A stretch of 5,103 nt of DNA from CAZLBV01 sp964557845. Its GTDB lineage: Bacteria > Acidobacteriota > Aminicenantia > Aminicenantales > Aminicenantaceae. The notes under the pieces are model-generated. The model was given only the letters and a program-made list of their open reading frames with translations, did not search any database and had not been told where the DNA came from. Location of the stretch: positions 1 through 5,103 of the forward strand of contig CAZLBV010000032.1 of assembly GCA_964557845.1 (NCBI GenBank), given 5' to 3'. The translations under genes were made by a program, and so were the position numbers. Of the stretch, positions 1 through 5,103 are shown one piece after another. Each line of letters begins with the position of its first letter. The first letter of the stretch is position 1.

Positions 1-436
1 CCAGCAGGTAAAAATTATCTTGATTTAATCCCAGGGCCTGCCGCACCTGCTCTACCTCATCGACGAACCGGTCGATGGTCCATAACTGACTGTCTTCGGG
101 TTGATCAGAATAGGCTGAACCCAGTTGATCATAATAAATGAACTCGATCCCTTCAGAAGGCAAGAAACTTTCAAAACACTCAAAGTATTCATGGGTGGCT
201 CCGGGACCTCCATGGAGCAGCAGCAGCCTCATTCTGGGATTGTTACCGAACTGCTTTGTCCAAACTTTAAAAGTTCCGGCTGGTGTTTCGATGGGGATCA
301 TTTTGATCCCGCCGGTTTTGATCTCAGCCTCATCACCTTTGAAATAATCCATGGATGTGTCGTCCTCAGGCGGAGCACAGGAAATACATACTGCTGCTAA
401 AAAGAGAAAAAGAAAAGCTTTGGTAAATTTCATCAT
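1..436 (-). CDS. Proline iminopeptidase-family alpha/beta hydrolase, probable lipoprotein (C-terminus cut by window edge)
   Basis: Members of this family (peptidase S33 type) remove N-terminal proline or related residues from peptides. 145 residues are visible. The oxyanion-loop motif HGGPGA is at residues 75-80, followed by THEYF, and the strand motif YYDQLGS at 101-107 is followed by YSDQP; both are hallmarks of the family. The catalytic GxSxGG nucleophile elbow should follow almost immediately past the left edge, so the triad cannot be checked. The N-terminus has a basic start, a hydrophobic run and CISC at residues 17-20, then an acidic, Pro-rich linker. This looks like a lipoprotein signal with Cys20 as the lipidated residue, although Cys at -3 is a poor lipobox residue. 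That would place the enzyme in the periplasm or on the outer membrane, whereas many relatives are cytoplasmic. Two consecutive ATG codons (436 and 433) could start it; an AGGA seven bases upstream favours the first. The family call is firm; substrate and localisation are inferred. Confidence 0.9.
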   Translation of the reverse strand, partial: MMKFTKAFLFLFLAAVCISCAPPEDDTSMDYFKGDEAEIKTGGIKMIPIETPAGTFKVWTKQFGNNPRMRLLLLHGGPGATHEYFECFESFLPSEGIEFIYYDQLGSAYSDQPEDSQLWTIDRFVDEVEQVRQALGLNQDNFYLL

Positions 437-443
437 TATCTGA

Positions 444-447
444 TCCT
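444..447 (-). promoter_or_regulatory. Ribosome binding site of the peptidase gene
   Basis: AGGA on the minus strand lies seven bases before the first of two adjacent in-frame ATG codons (436) and ten before the second (433). The spacing favours the first ATG, but either could be used, with a difference of one residue. Confidence 0.55.
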
Positions 448-531
448 AAATTTATTGAAATTTCCTTTTCAGGCATAATCCCATCTTCCTTTAATATACT
501 TTGATATTTATCCCCTGACATTCCAAAATAA

Positions 532-560
532 AAAATATCACGCGAGAAACAGCAAGTCAA
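532..560 (-). promoter_or_regulatory. Candidate sigma-70 promoter of the peptidase gene
   Basis: On the minus strand a TTGACT -35 box (560-555) is followed by a 17-base spacer and a TATTTT -10 box (537-532). The boxes are close to consensus and the spacing is ideal. Transcription would start near 525 and leave a leader of about 90 bases before the ATG. The promoter sits just downstream of the LolA-like gene's stop codon, so the peptidase gene can be its own unit. It is recognised by pattern only. Confidence 0.5.
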
Positions 561-579
561 GAGATCAAAAAAAGGTTTC

Positions 580-1305
580 TTACATTTTGAATAAATCGTC
601 GGAAAGACCCGAGTTATAATTGATCTCGGTGATGGTGATCGTGCCGAATTCCTCTTTATCCTGAATAATTGTTATGAAGTGAGGGGTTTTCATTCCCTGA
701 ACCTCTTTGTAATCTGAGAGAATAGTTTCTTCTTCAATTTCTCTACCCATCTGATCTAAAGTCATGGATTTGGTTTTATAAAGGAGAAAGGTTTCGGAGT
801 CGATGTAAAAGGTCATGGTGTAACCATCTGTGAATTTACGTTCAAGCACATGAAATTCTTTACCATCGATCGTTTCTTTTCCGATATAGGTATGAGTTAT
901 ACCATATTTTTCCGGATTGAAAAAAGCGTCGTTGCCGTAGGCGCTCTTGGCCACATATTCCGCCATGGTTTCGGGCATTACATCGGTTGTTCCGGTTTGG
1001 GGATCGACCATCCAGCCTGTCTCGCCATCATAGGCCTGGGTCATGACTGTGCCCATGAAATCCATATCCATGCGCATCAAATTGGGTTCTTTGGAGTAGA
1101 GAGTAATATCTCCTGAAATGCCATATTGAATGATGTCTATGGTGCCGGTGGTGGTGCTGTCTTTAATACCCTGGATAAGTTTTTCCCCTCCCTGGGCTTC
1201 CATCATTTTGTTGATCAACTCCTTGGCATCCATGGAAAATGCGGGAGAAGCGATGATCCCCAGCAAAAAGCATCCGGTGATAAAGGTAGATAGTGTTTTT
1301 TTCAT
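580..1305 (-). CDS. Exported protein resembling outer-membrane lipoprotein-sorting (LolA/LolB-fold) proteins
   Basis: This is a 241-residue secreted protein. Residues 1-24 form a classical signal peptide: a Lys-Lys start, a hydrophobic core, and a cleavage-type AFS before Met25. The mature part begins with a helix containing AKELINKMMEAQGG, followed by alternating beta strands (TGTIDI, GDITLYSKEPNLMRMDM, TQAYDGETGWMVDP, FHVLERKFTDGYTMTFYID, LLYKTKSMTL) that end in NSGLSDDLFKM. This pattern of an N-terminal helix, then a beta-sheet with YDGETGW and 'YIDSET..LYK' turns, matches proteins annotated as outer membrane lipoprotein-sorting proteins, which have a half-barrel that binds lipid or acyl chains. 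Such proteins are often paralogous and only distantly related to true LolA, so a role in lipoprotein transport is not shown. Cys12 lies in ITGC, which resembles a lipobox but is too close to the N-terminus, so cleavage by signal peptidase I is preferred. A strong Shine-Dalgarno seven bases upstream fixes the start. It appears to have its own promoter. Confidence 0.75.
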   Translation of the reverse strand: MKKTLSTFITGCFLLGIIASPAFSMDAKELINKMMEAQGGEKLIQGIKDSTTTGTIDIIQYGISGDITLYSKEPNLMRMDMDFMGTVMTQAYDGETGWMVDPQTGTTDVMPETMAEYVAKSAYGNDAFFNPEKYGITHTYIGKETIDGKEFHVLERKFTDGYTMTFYIDSETFLLYKTKSMTLDQMGREIEEETILSDYKEVQGMKTPHFITIIQDKEEFGTITITEINYNSGLSDDLFKM

Positions 1306-1312
1306 TGGTTTT

Positions 1313-1319
1313 CCTCCTC
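1313..1319 (-). promoter_or_regulatory. Strong ribosome binding site of the LolA-like gene
   Basis: GAGGAGG on the minus strand lies seven bases before the ATG at 1305. It is the strongest Shine-Dalgarno in the window and supports both the start and substantial expression of the exported protein. Confidence 0.85.
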
Positions 1320-1357
1320 AGATTGGATCAATGATAATCCTTAATTGAGCCTTAAAG

Positions 1358-1396
1358 ATTACCATATTTCTATATAAGAAAACAATATAAGGTAAT
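1358..1396. repeat. Nested AT-rich inverted repeat in the promoter region
   Basis: Outer arms ATTACC (1358-1363) and GGTAAT (1391-1396) are perfect inverted copies. Inside them ATAT (1364-1367) can pair with ATAT (1385-1388), and TTTCT (1367-1371) with AGAAA (1377-1381) around a five-base ATATA centre; only TTCT/AGAA of that inner pair is available if the ATAT pair also forms. Together this could fold into a bulged hairpin or serve as a binding site. It covers the -10 box of one candidate promoter and the -35 box of the other, which is where an operator would sit. AT-rich DNA gives such pairs by chance, so a function is only inferred. Confidence 0.35.
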
Positions 1397-1413
1397 TTCT
1401 GTGAATTGATCAA
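1384..1413 (-). promoter_or_regulatory. Candidate promoter of the LolA-like gene
   Basis: On the minus strand TTGATC (1413-1408) is followed by an 18-base spacer and TATATT (1389-1384); shifting the -10 box to TTATAT gives a spacer of 17. The -35 box begins nine bases after the stop codon of the upstream hydrolase. A second possible pair lies just downstream, TTGTTT (1385-1380) with TAATCT (1361-1356) at a spacer of 18. The two overlap and both fall in an AT-rich stretch, so which one is used, if either, is open. Either leaves a short leader before the strong Shine-Dalgarno. Confidence 0.4.
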
Positions 1414-1421
1414 ATTTGTTT

Positions 1422-2366
1422 TTAGATGATGTCTTTAATATTATAATCTCTCCATTTTCGATAGGCGGCTGTATCAGATAATCCCCGAGCATAGGCTTCA
1501 TGCCAGCCCTCAGGAACGGGCATCTCTTGATAAAGCCGATTTCTCCAGGCTTCTAGAGGCAGACGTCTGTGCCCCATATAATCGGCGGCACAGTAGATCT
1601 TATGACCGGATGAAGCCGAAAGGTCATCCAGCCAATGAAATCCTTCCTCATTCCGAAGCATGTGATGATCCAGAATTAGAACAGGAATGTTCTTAGCCAG
1701 GATCAAAGCAATCTCATAAGCTTTTTTCCGCTTTTTAGCTGGAAGGTAACCCAGATACAGAGGCGGACCTGAAGCCAGCACTACAGAAGGTTTCCATGAT
1801 AGAATTTGTTCGATCGGGGAGTCGTCCAGGAGCTGGATGTCAGAGGCATGGACAAAAACCTCATTTTTATCATCCACCCGGGTCATCATCACATCGCCCA
1901 GTTGGGAATGCGCCTCTCCATGAGGAACTGATTGGGAGAAACTGAGGAGGCCGTCTGTTTGCCCTTCCGAGCAGTCAAGCTTTCGATCGAAGATCCGGGA
2001 GAGGTCCTGATAGCGTTTATGCATGGCAGAAGAGAGATCATGCGGGCACTTGCACCACAGTCGGGGTTTCTGGAAAGAAGCAACTATTTTCTGGGCGGAT
2101 ATCTGAAAGGGATTAGCGTTAGCTAAAGGAATATGGTCACCATGATAGTGGCTGATGATAATATCAGTGCAGTCATTTAGAACAGCATAGATTTTCCGGC
2201 GGACAGTTTCACCTACGGCGACCTGAAAAGGGTGGGGAAGAAGTTTATGTCTTTGATAACCCAAGGCCATCCCGGGATCGATGATGATACGTCGGTTAAA
2301 AGTTTCCACGACACAGGATAATCCCCGGACTCCCAGGGACTCAGAACCCAAAATTTTAATTTTCAT
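1422..2366 (-). CDS. Metallo-beta-lactamase-fold hydrolase, UPF0282/COG2248-like
   Basis: This 314-residue protein belongs to the metallo-beta-lactamase fold superfamily. The N-terminal ILGSESLGVRGLSCVVET and the IIIDPGMALG stretch (residues 28-37) match the opening of UPF0282 (COG2248) proteins, which are known mainly from archaea and some bacteria and have no established reaction. The metal-binding HxHxDH motif is HYHGDH at 73-78. Further candidate ligands are His149 (SVPHG), Asp176 (FVHASD) and the Asp233-His234-His235 cluster (LDHH), so the active site looks intact. A CxC (Cys105, Cys107) followed by His109 is an extra feature of unknown meaning. The ATG at 2366 is chosen because AAGG lies seven bases before it; in-frame TTG codons at 2372 and 2369 are too close to that site. 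There is no signal peptide, so it is probably cytoplasmic. It lies 85 bases downstream of the methyltransferase fusion with no clear terminator between them. Fold confidence is high, the subfamily good, the substrate unknown. Confidence 0.85.
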   Translation of the reverse strand: MKIKILGSESLGVRGLSCVVETFNRRIIIDPGMALGYQRHKLLPHPFQVAVGETVRRKIYAVLNDCTDIIISHYHGDHIPLANANPFQISAQKIVASFQKPRLWCKCPHDLSSAMHKRYQDLSRIFDRKLDCSEGQTDGLLSFSQSVPHGEAHSQLGDVMMTRVDDKNEVFVHASDIQLLDDSPIEQILSWKPSVVLASGPPLYLGYLPAKKRKKAYEIALILAKNIPVLILDHHMLRNEEGFHWLDDLSASSGHKIYCAADYMGHRRLPLEAWRNRLYQEMPVPEGWHEAYARGLSDTAAYRKWRDYNIKDII

Positions 2367-2373
2367 CAACAAG

Positions 2374-2377
2374 CCTT
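2374..2377 (-). promoter_or_regulatory. Ribosome binding site that decides the hydrolase start
   Basis: AAGG on the minus strand is seven bases from the ATG at 2366 but only one base from the in-frame TTG at 2372. This supports the ATG start, which gives a protein beginning MKIKILG. Confidence 0.55.
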
Positions 2378-2451
2378 ATTCTTACATAAATGTCAAGCGG
2401 ATGGAGCTGAAAAAGTAAAGGGAAAATGAGACCAGATGAGTTGTCGTTTTA

Positions 2452-3513
2452 TCAAGAAATCTTTTCCTCTTTAATTAAGGTGGCTAAGGCTTCTTGGATA
2501 TTTCCTTTTTTGAAAAAGAGGTTCATTCTTTTTTCCTTAAGCCTTTCAATCCCATTTTTGCCAATACTTGCGGATAGAATGATATCACAATCGTCGATCA
2601 ATTCATAAACGTCTAATGTTTTTAGATGTTGTAAAGTTTTTTCATAGGGATTTGTCCTTTTTTCAATGAACTTGAAATTTCCTTCTTTTTCTATTGCGTA
2701 AATGTACATATATTTAGCCATGCCTAACATTTTAGGGAAGATCGTTATTCCATCATTGCTGGGAATTGCAACAAGAGTATGAGTCTTTTCGGTGGGATCG
2801 GATTTTTCAGCGCGGAGAAGTCGTATGTAATTTTTAATAAAGAAAATTTCTTCAATCTTTTCAAAATGATAATCCGATAATATCCTTCTCCAGTCTCTCT
2901 GAATAAAATCAAAAGCATATTTACACTGCCCTTCAACTAAATTGAAGACAAAGCGGTGATGGAAGGGAATAGAACGGATCTCAAATTCAGAGTAATCGAG
3001 AATATTAAGGGTTCCTCCTTCTTTAAGATGAGTAAGCGCGTTTTCCAAGATAATTTTTCTGACCTCCTGGGGAAAACCATGGAAAACAAAGCTCATGAAT
3101 ACTTTATTATATTTTTCTTCCAGGGTGAATGGCCTGTCAATACGCTGTCTTTTAAACCGGATGTGAGGATGGCTTCGGCATTTTTTTTCAAACTGTTTTT
3201 GCATGATCTCTGATATGTCTAACCCTGTGATCTTTCCTCCTGAATTTATATATTCGGCCATCAAGCATGCGTTGCGCCCGGTTCCGCATCCAAAATCAAG
3301 GATACTGTCATTGGGTTGAATATCCATATATTTGATGACCTTCTTGATGAATGATTTATAAAGCCCCAGGGTAGCGAGATCCAATTGAATGTCGTAAAAT
3401 TTTTGGATAATAGGCGTTAATTCTACCCTCGAATCCGGATACAGTCTTTTTTGGTTTTTAGCTGAATAGATTTTATCCTCATCTCGGTTGGGATCACGTT
3501 TGTGAAGGATCAT
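2452..3513 (-). CDS. SAM-dependent methyltransferase fused to a NifX/NifB-like (dinitrogenase FeMo-cofactor type) domain
   Basis: This 353-residue protein has two domains. Residues about 40-236 form a class I SAM-dependent methyltransferase: motif I ILDFGCGTGRNA (71-82) binds SAM, GLDI (97-100) holds the acidic residue for the ribose, VFMSFVFHGFPQE (138-150) is the motif IV region, and LKEGGTLNILDY (163-174) follows. Residues about 247-345 begin VAIPSNDGITIFPKMLGMA and continue through RTNPYEKTLQHLKTLDVYEL and CDIILSASIGKNGIERL. This matches the dinitrogenase iron-molybdenum cofactor family (NifX/NifB C-terminal type, PF02579), whose members bind metal clusters or their precursors. A short polar linker (237-246) joins them in one uninterrupted frame. 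The methyl acceptor is unknown, and no nitrogenase gene is visible, so a role in nitrogen fixation should not be assumed. The ATG lies 8 bases after the reductase stop codon; the nearest purine-rich stretch (GAGGG, 3539-3535) is 21 bases upstream, too far for a normal Shine-Dalgarno, so coupled re-initiation is likely. Both domain calls are firm. Confidence 0.85.
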   Translation of the reverse strand: MILHKRDPNRDEDKIYSAKNQKRLYPDSRVELTPIIQKFYDIQLDLATLGLYKSFIKKVIKYMDIQPNDSILDFGCGTGRNACLMAEYINSGGKITGLDISEIMQKQFEKKCRSHPHIRFKRQRIDRPFTLEEKYNKVFMSFVFHGFPQEVRKIILENALTHLKEGGTLNILDYSEFEIRSIPFHHRFVFNLVEGQCKYAFDFIQRDWRRILSDYHFEKIEEIFFIKNYIRLLRAEKSDPTEKTHTLVAIPSNDGITIFPKMLGMAKYMYIYAIEKEGNFKFIEKRTNPYEKTLQHLKTLDVYELIDDCDIILSASIGKNGIERLKEKRMNLFFKKGNIQEALATLIKEEKIS

Positions 3514-3521
3514 ATCTATGT

Positions 3522-5103
3522 TTAGTAAGACTTTCCCTCGATCTCTTTTTCTTTTTCATAAATAAGAATTTGGGAAAAATCAATTTCTGGAAATTCTGAG
3601 ACTAATCTCTCATATTCTTCTTTACTGATCTCTTCAAAGGGAGCTAACTGGTAGACCGTATTATCTTTTGGTAAAAAAGTGAGCCCTCCTATTATATCCC
3701 AGTTCTCATACAGCCAGTTGGCGACTTTTATCCATTCATTATCTTTAGTGAGAATGGTTTGGGAAGGATTATGTTCTGTATAGTATTCCTTAACCATTTT
3801 CCAGTATTCCAGTTGATCAATTGCGTTGAGGTATTTTTTAAAGGTTGATTTGCTGGGAGATTTGACGGGAAAATCAAAGACATAAGTCGTGGCCGAAGCT
3901 TCGGTCTGACCGACTTCCGGATGATAGGGAACCTTTTGTTCTCTTAACATTTTACACAAGGGATCTCCCGCCGAGATCCGAATTCTTCGTACATAGTAAG
4001 GACTGTGCCTGGGGTGCATACCGGGAGCTGCATTGACTAATTGAGAGACTGTTCCTGATGGTTTAACCGAAGTTACCGATGTGGAAGGATTTATATTAAA
4101 TTTTTTGGCATATTTTTTGTTCGTGGCTATGATTTTTTTGTAAATTTTCTTTAGGACCTCTGCCTGGCGCACGGCCGGACAATCCCATTGGCCGGTTATA
4201 GAGACTCCGAGTAGCCTTTCTTCATCACAATTATTTTTCCATTCTTTAGATATATAGGGAAAACCTGTGAGGCTTGACTGATACGTGCCTAAAATGGCAG
4301 CGATCTCAGCCTTTTTTAATAAAGTTTCTTCTGTATCTTCTGCCCGGGCAACAATTTCAGTTAAATTGCAGAACTGCCTGTCTCGTAAGGTAATTTCACC
4401 ACAAGGATTGGTTCCTGAGGTTTGCAGGTGTTTTTTGAATTTTTCCCATCTTCGCTGGGGCATCTGTTTCTCCAGTCCCGCCCGATTAAAAATTCCTCTC
4501 TCTCCGGTTCCGCTTTTTGCTAGTGACAGCCATTCTTCCATGAATTTGGTTGCCGATGGTTTACTATTGTATACGGCGGAATTATTAGCCATGGAACGTT
4601 GTGGATTCGTAATGTAATAATGGCCGCTCTTTGAATCACGCACCTTTTCATCCTCTAGATCAGAAAGTGAGATGAGAGCGCTTCTTCTCACTCCTCCCAT
4701 TTCTACTAGTTGTCCGATCTTACAAATGATGTCATGAACATCGATGCTGCTGAGCCTCATTCCTTGATTTAGCAATATTTTTTTCCTGGTAAAATCCAGC
4801 AAAGATTTTAACGGTTCGGGTCCGGAGCTGATCCCTCCCATTGTTTTTAGCCGGACACCATAAGGCCTTATCTTAGAATAATCAAATTGGATTTCTTTAC
4901 CCTCATACCAAGTTTTCATACCTAAGATCAACGCATCACCCCATCCTTCCTTACTGTCCTGGATAACATGTGTGGGAAGCTTTTCTCCTGTTTGATATTT
5001 TATTATAGGAAGCTGTTGAATGTTTTGGTTTTCGACTGAAAAACCAACACCGGCCCCGCACATGAGCAGATACATGATCTCTGCAAAATCTTTGAGTTTA
5101 TTA
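3522..5103 (-). CDS. nrdJ: Class II (adenosylcobalamin-dependent) ribonucleotide reductase, N-terminus cut by window edge
   Basis: This enzyme makes deoxyribonucleotides by a B12-generated thiyl radical and needs no oxygen. 526 residues are visible and the frame stays open to the right edge; roughly 150-250 N-terminal residues should lie outside. Numbering from the first full codon, NPCGEI (232-237) carries the thiyl-radical Cys234 and Glu236, and FCNLTEI carries Cys245. The spacing of 11 equals that of Cys408 and Cys419 in the Lactobacillus leichmannii enzyme. MCGAGVGFSVE (14-24), GGVRRSALI (136-144) and the phosphate-binding-type PSGTVSQL (348-355) also fit the monomeric triphosphate-reductase (RtpR-like) group. 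The first redox partner cysteine (Cys119 equivalent) is expected beyond the edge. The protein ends IYEKEKEIEGKSY, without the C-terminal cysteine pair that relatives carry there (Cys731/Cys736 in L. leichmannii). It is the first visible gene of a likely operon with the methyltransferase fusion. Family call is firm; substrate level (NTP rather than NDP) is inferred from similarity. Confidence 0.92.
   Translation of the reverse strand, partial: NKLKDFAEIMYLLMCGAGVGFSVENQNIQQLPIIKYQTGEKLPTHVIQDSKEGWGDALILGMKTWYEGKEIQFDYSKIRPYGVRLKTMGGISSGPEPLKSLLDFTRKKILLNQGMRLSSIDVHDIICKIGQLVEMGGVRRSALISLSDLEDEKVRDSKSGHYYITNPQRSMANNSAVYNSKPSATKFMEEWLSLAKSGTGERGIFNRAGLEKQMPQRRWEKFKKHLQTSGTNPCGEITLRDRQFCNLTEIVARAEDTEETLLKKAEIAAILGTYQSSLTGFPYISKEWKNNCDEERLLGVSITGQWDCPAVRQAEVLKKIYKKIIATNKKYAKKFNINPSTSVTSVKPSGTVSQLVNAAPGMHPRHSPYYVRRIRISAGDPLCKMLREQKVPYHPEVGQTEASATTYVFDFPVKSPSKSTFKKYLNAIDQLEYWKMVKEYYTEHNPSQTILTKDNEWIKVANWLYENWDIIGGLTFLPKDNTVYQLAPFEEISKEEYERLVSEFPEIDFSQILIYEKEKEIEGKSY

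Noticed and set aside
366..521. A minus-strand reading frame starting at an ATG at 521 that gives a plausible-looking acidic peptide in the leader of the peptidase gene and runs on into it in another frame.
   Set aside because: It has no ribosome site at a proper distance, overlaps the well-supported peptidase start in another frame, and its second half reads a composition-biased Ser/Phe string that is the shadow of the signal peptide region.
545..580. Inverted repeat AGAAAC/GTTTCT with a run of T residues just after the LolA-like gene, considered as a terminator.
   Set aside because: The stem is only six pairs, the loop is 24 bases, and the T-run lies inside the loop rather than after the stem, so it does not look like an intrinsic terminator.
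850..1116. Plus-strand open frames opposite the LolA-like gene (also 1130-1348, 1932-2126, 2426-2608, 2956-3213 and 4285-4617).
   Set aside because: They are antisense to genes with clear family matches, lack ribosome sites worth noting, and encode no recognisable domains.
2367..2372. TTG codons at 2372 and 2369 as alternative starts of the hydrolase.
   Set aside because: They sit one to four bases from the only ribosome site, too close for initiation, while the ATG at 2366 has normal spacing and fits the family N-terminus.
2368..2396. A perfect TTGACA (2396-2391, minus strand) upstream of the hydrolase gene, considered as a -35 box.
   Set aside because: At 17 bases downstream the hexamer is CTTGTT, a poor -10 box, and it would already overlap the in-frame TTG codons just before the start. 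No promoter is claimed for this gene.
2745..2936. A minus-strand open frame inside the methyltransferase-NifX gene, considered as a sign that the fusion is really two genes.
   Set aside because: It is in a different frame and matches neither domain, whereas the fusion frame runs through the linker without interruption.

Overview
This window carries five genes, all on the minus strand, from a bacterium of moderate to low GC. Transcription runs from right to left: (1) a class II, adenosylcobalamin-dependent ribonucleotide reductase whose N-terminus lies beyond the right edge; (2) a SAM-dependent methyltransferase fused to a C-terminal NifX/NifB-like (dinitrogenase iron-molybdenum cofactor type) domain; (3) a metallo-beta-lactamase-fold hydrolase resembling the UPF0282/COG2248 family; (4) an exported protein resembling outer-membrane lipoprotein-sorting (LolA/LolB-fold) proteins; (5) a proline iminopeptidase-type alpha/beta hydrolase with a probable lipoprotein signal, whose C-terminus lies beyond the left edge. 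No RNA gene, insertion sequence, CRISPR array or tRNA was seen.

The organism cannot be fixed from the sequence. Two exported proteins, one LolA-like and one a probable lipoprotein, point to a diderm (two-membrane) bacterium. A B12-dependent reductase, a NifX-like domain and a UPF0282-type hydrolase are common in anaerobes and archaea. The combination would suit an uncultured anaerobic lineage such as Aminicenantota or another Acidobacteriota- or Desulfobacterota-like group; this is a low-confidence guess.

Layout: the reductase and methyltransferase genes are separated by only 8 bases, and the downstream start has no clear Shine-Dalgarno, so they are probably co-transcribed and perhaps translationally coupled. 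An 85-base gap without a convincing terminator or promoter leads to the hydrolase, which may belong to the same transcript. The 116-base gap before the LolA-like gene holds candidate promoters overlapping a nested AT-rich inverted repeat. The 143-base gap before the peptidase gene holds a good sigma-70-like promoter. The last two genes therefore look like separate units. No gap between genes exceeds 300 bases.

The points most worth a second look are the reductase C-terminus, which stops just where the family normally carries its redox-active cysteine pair, and the methyltransferase-NifX fusion directly downstream of it. Nothing here amounts to a clear new defence or mobile system.
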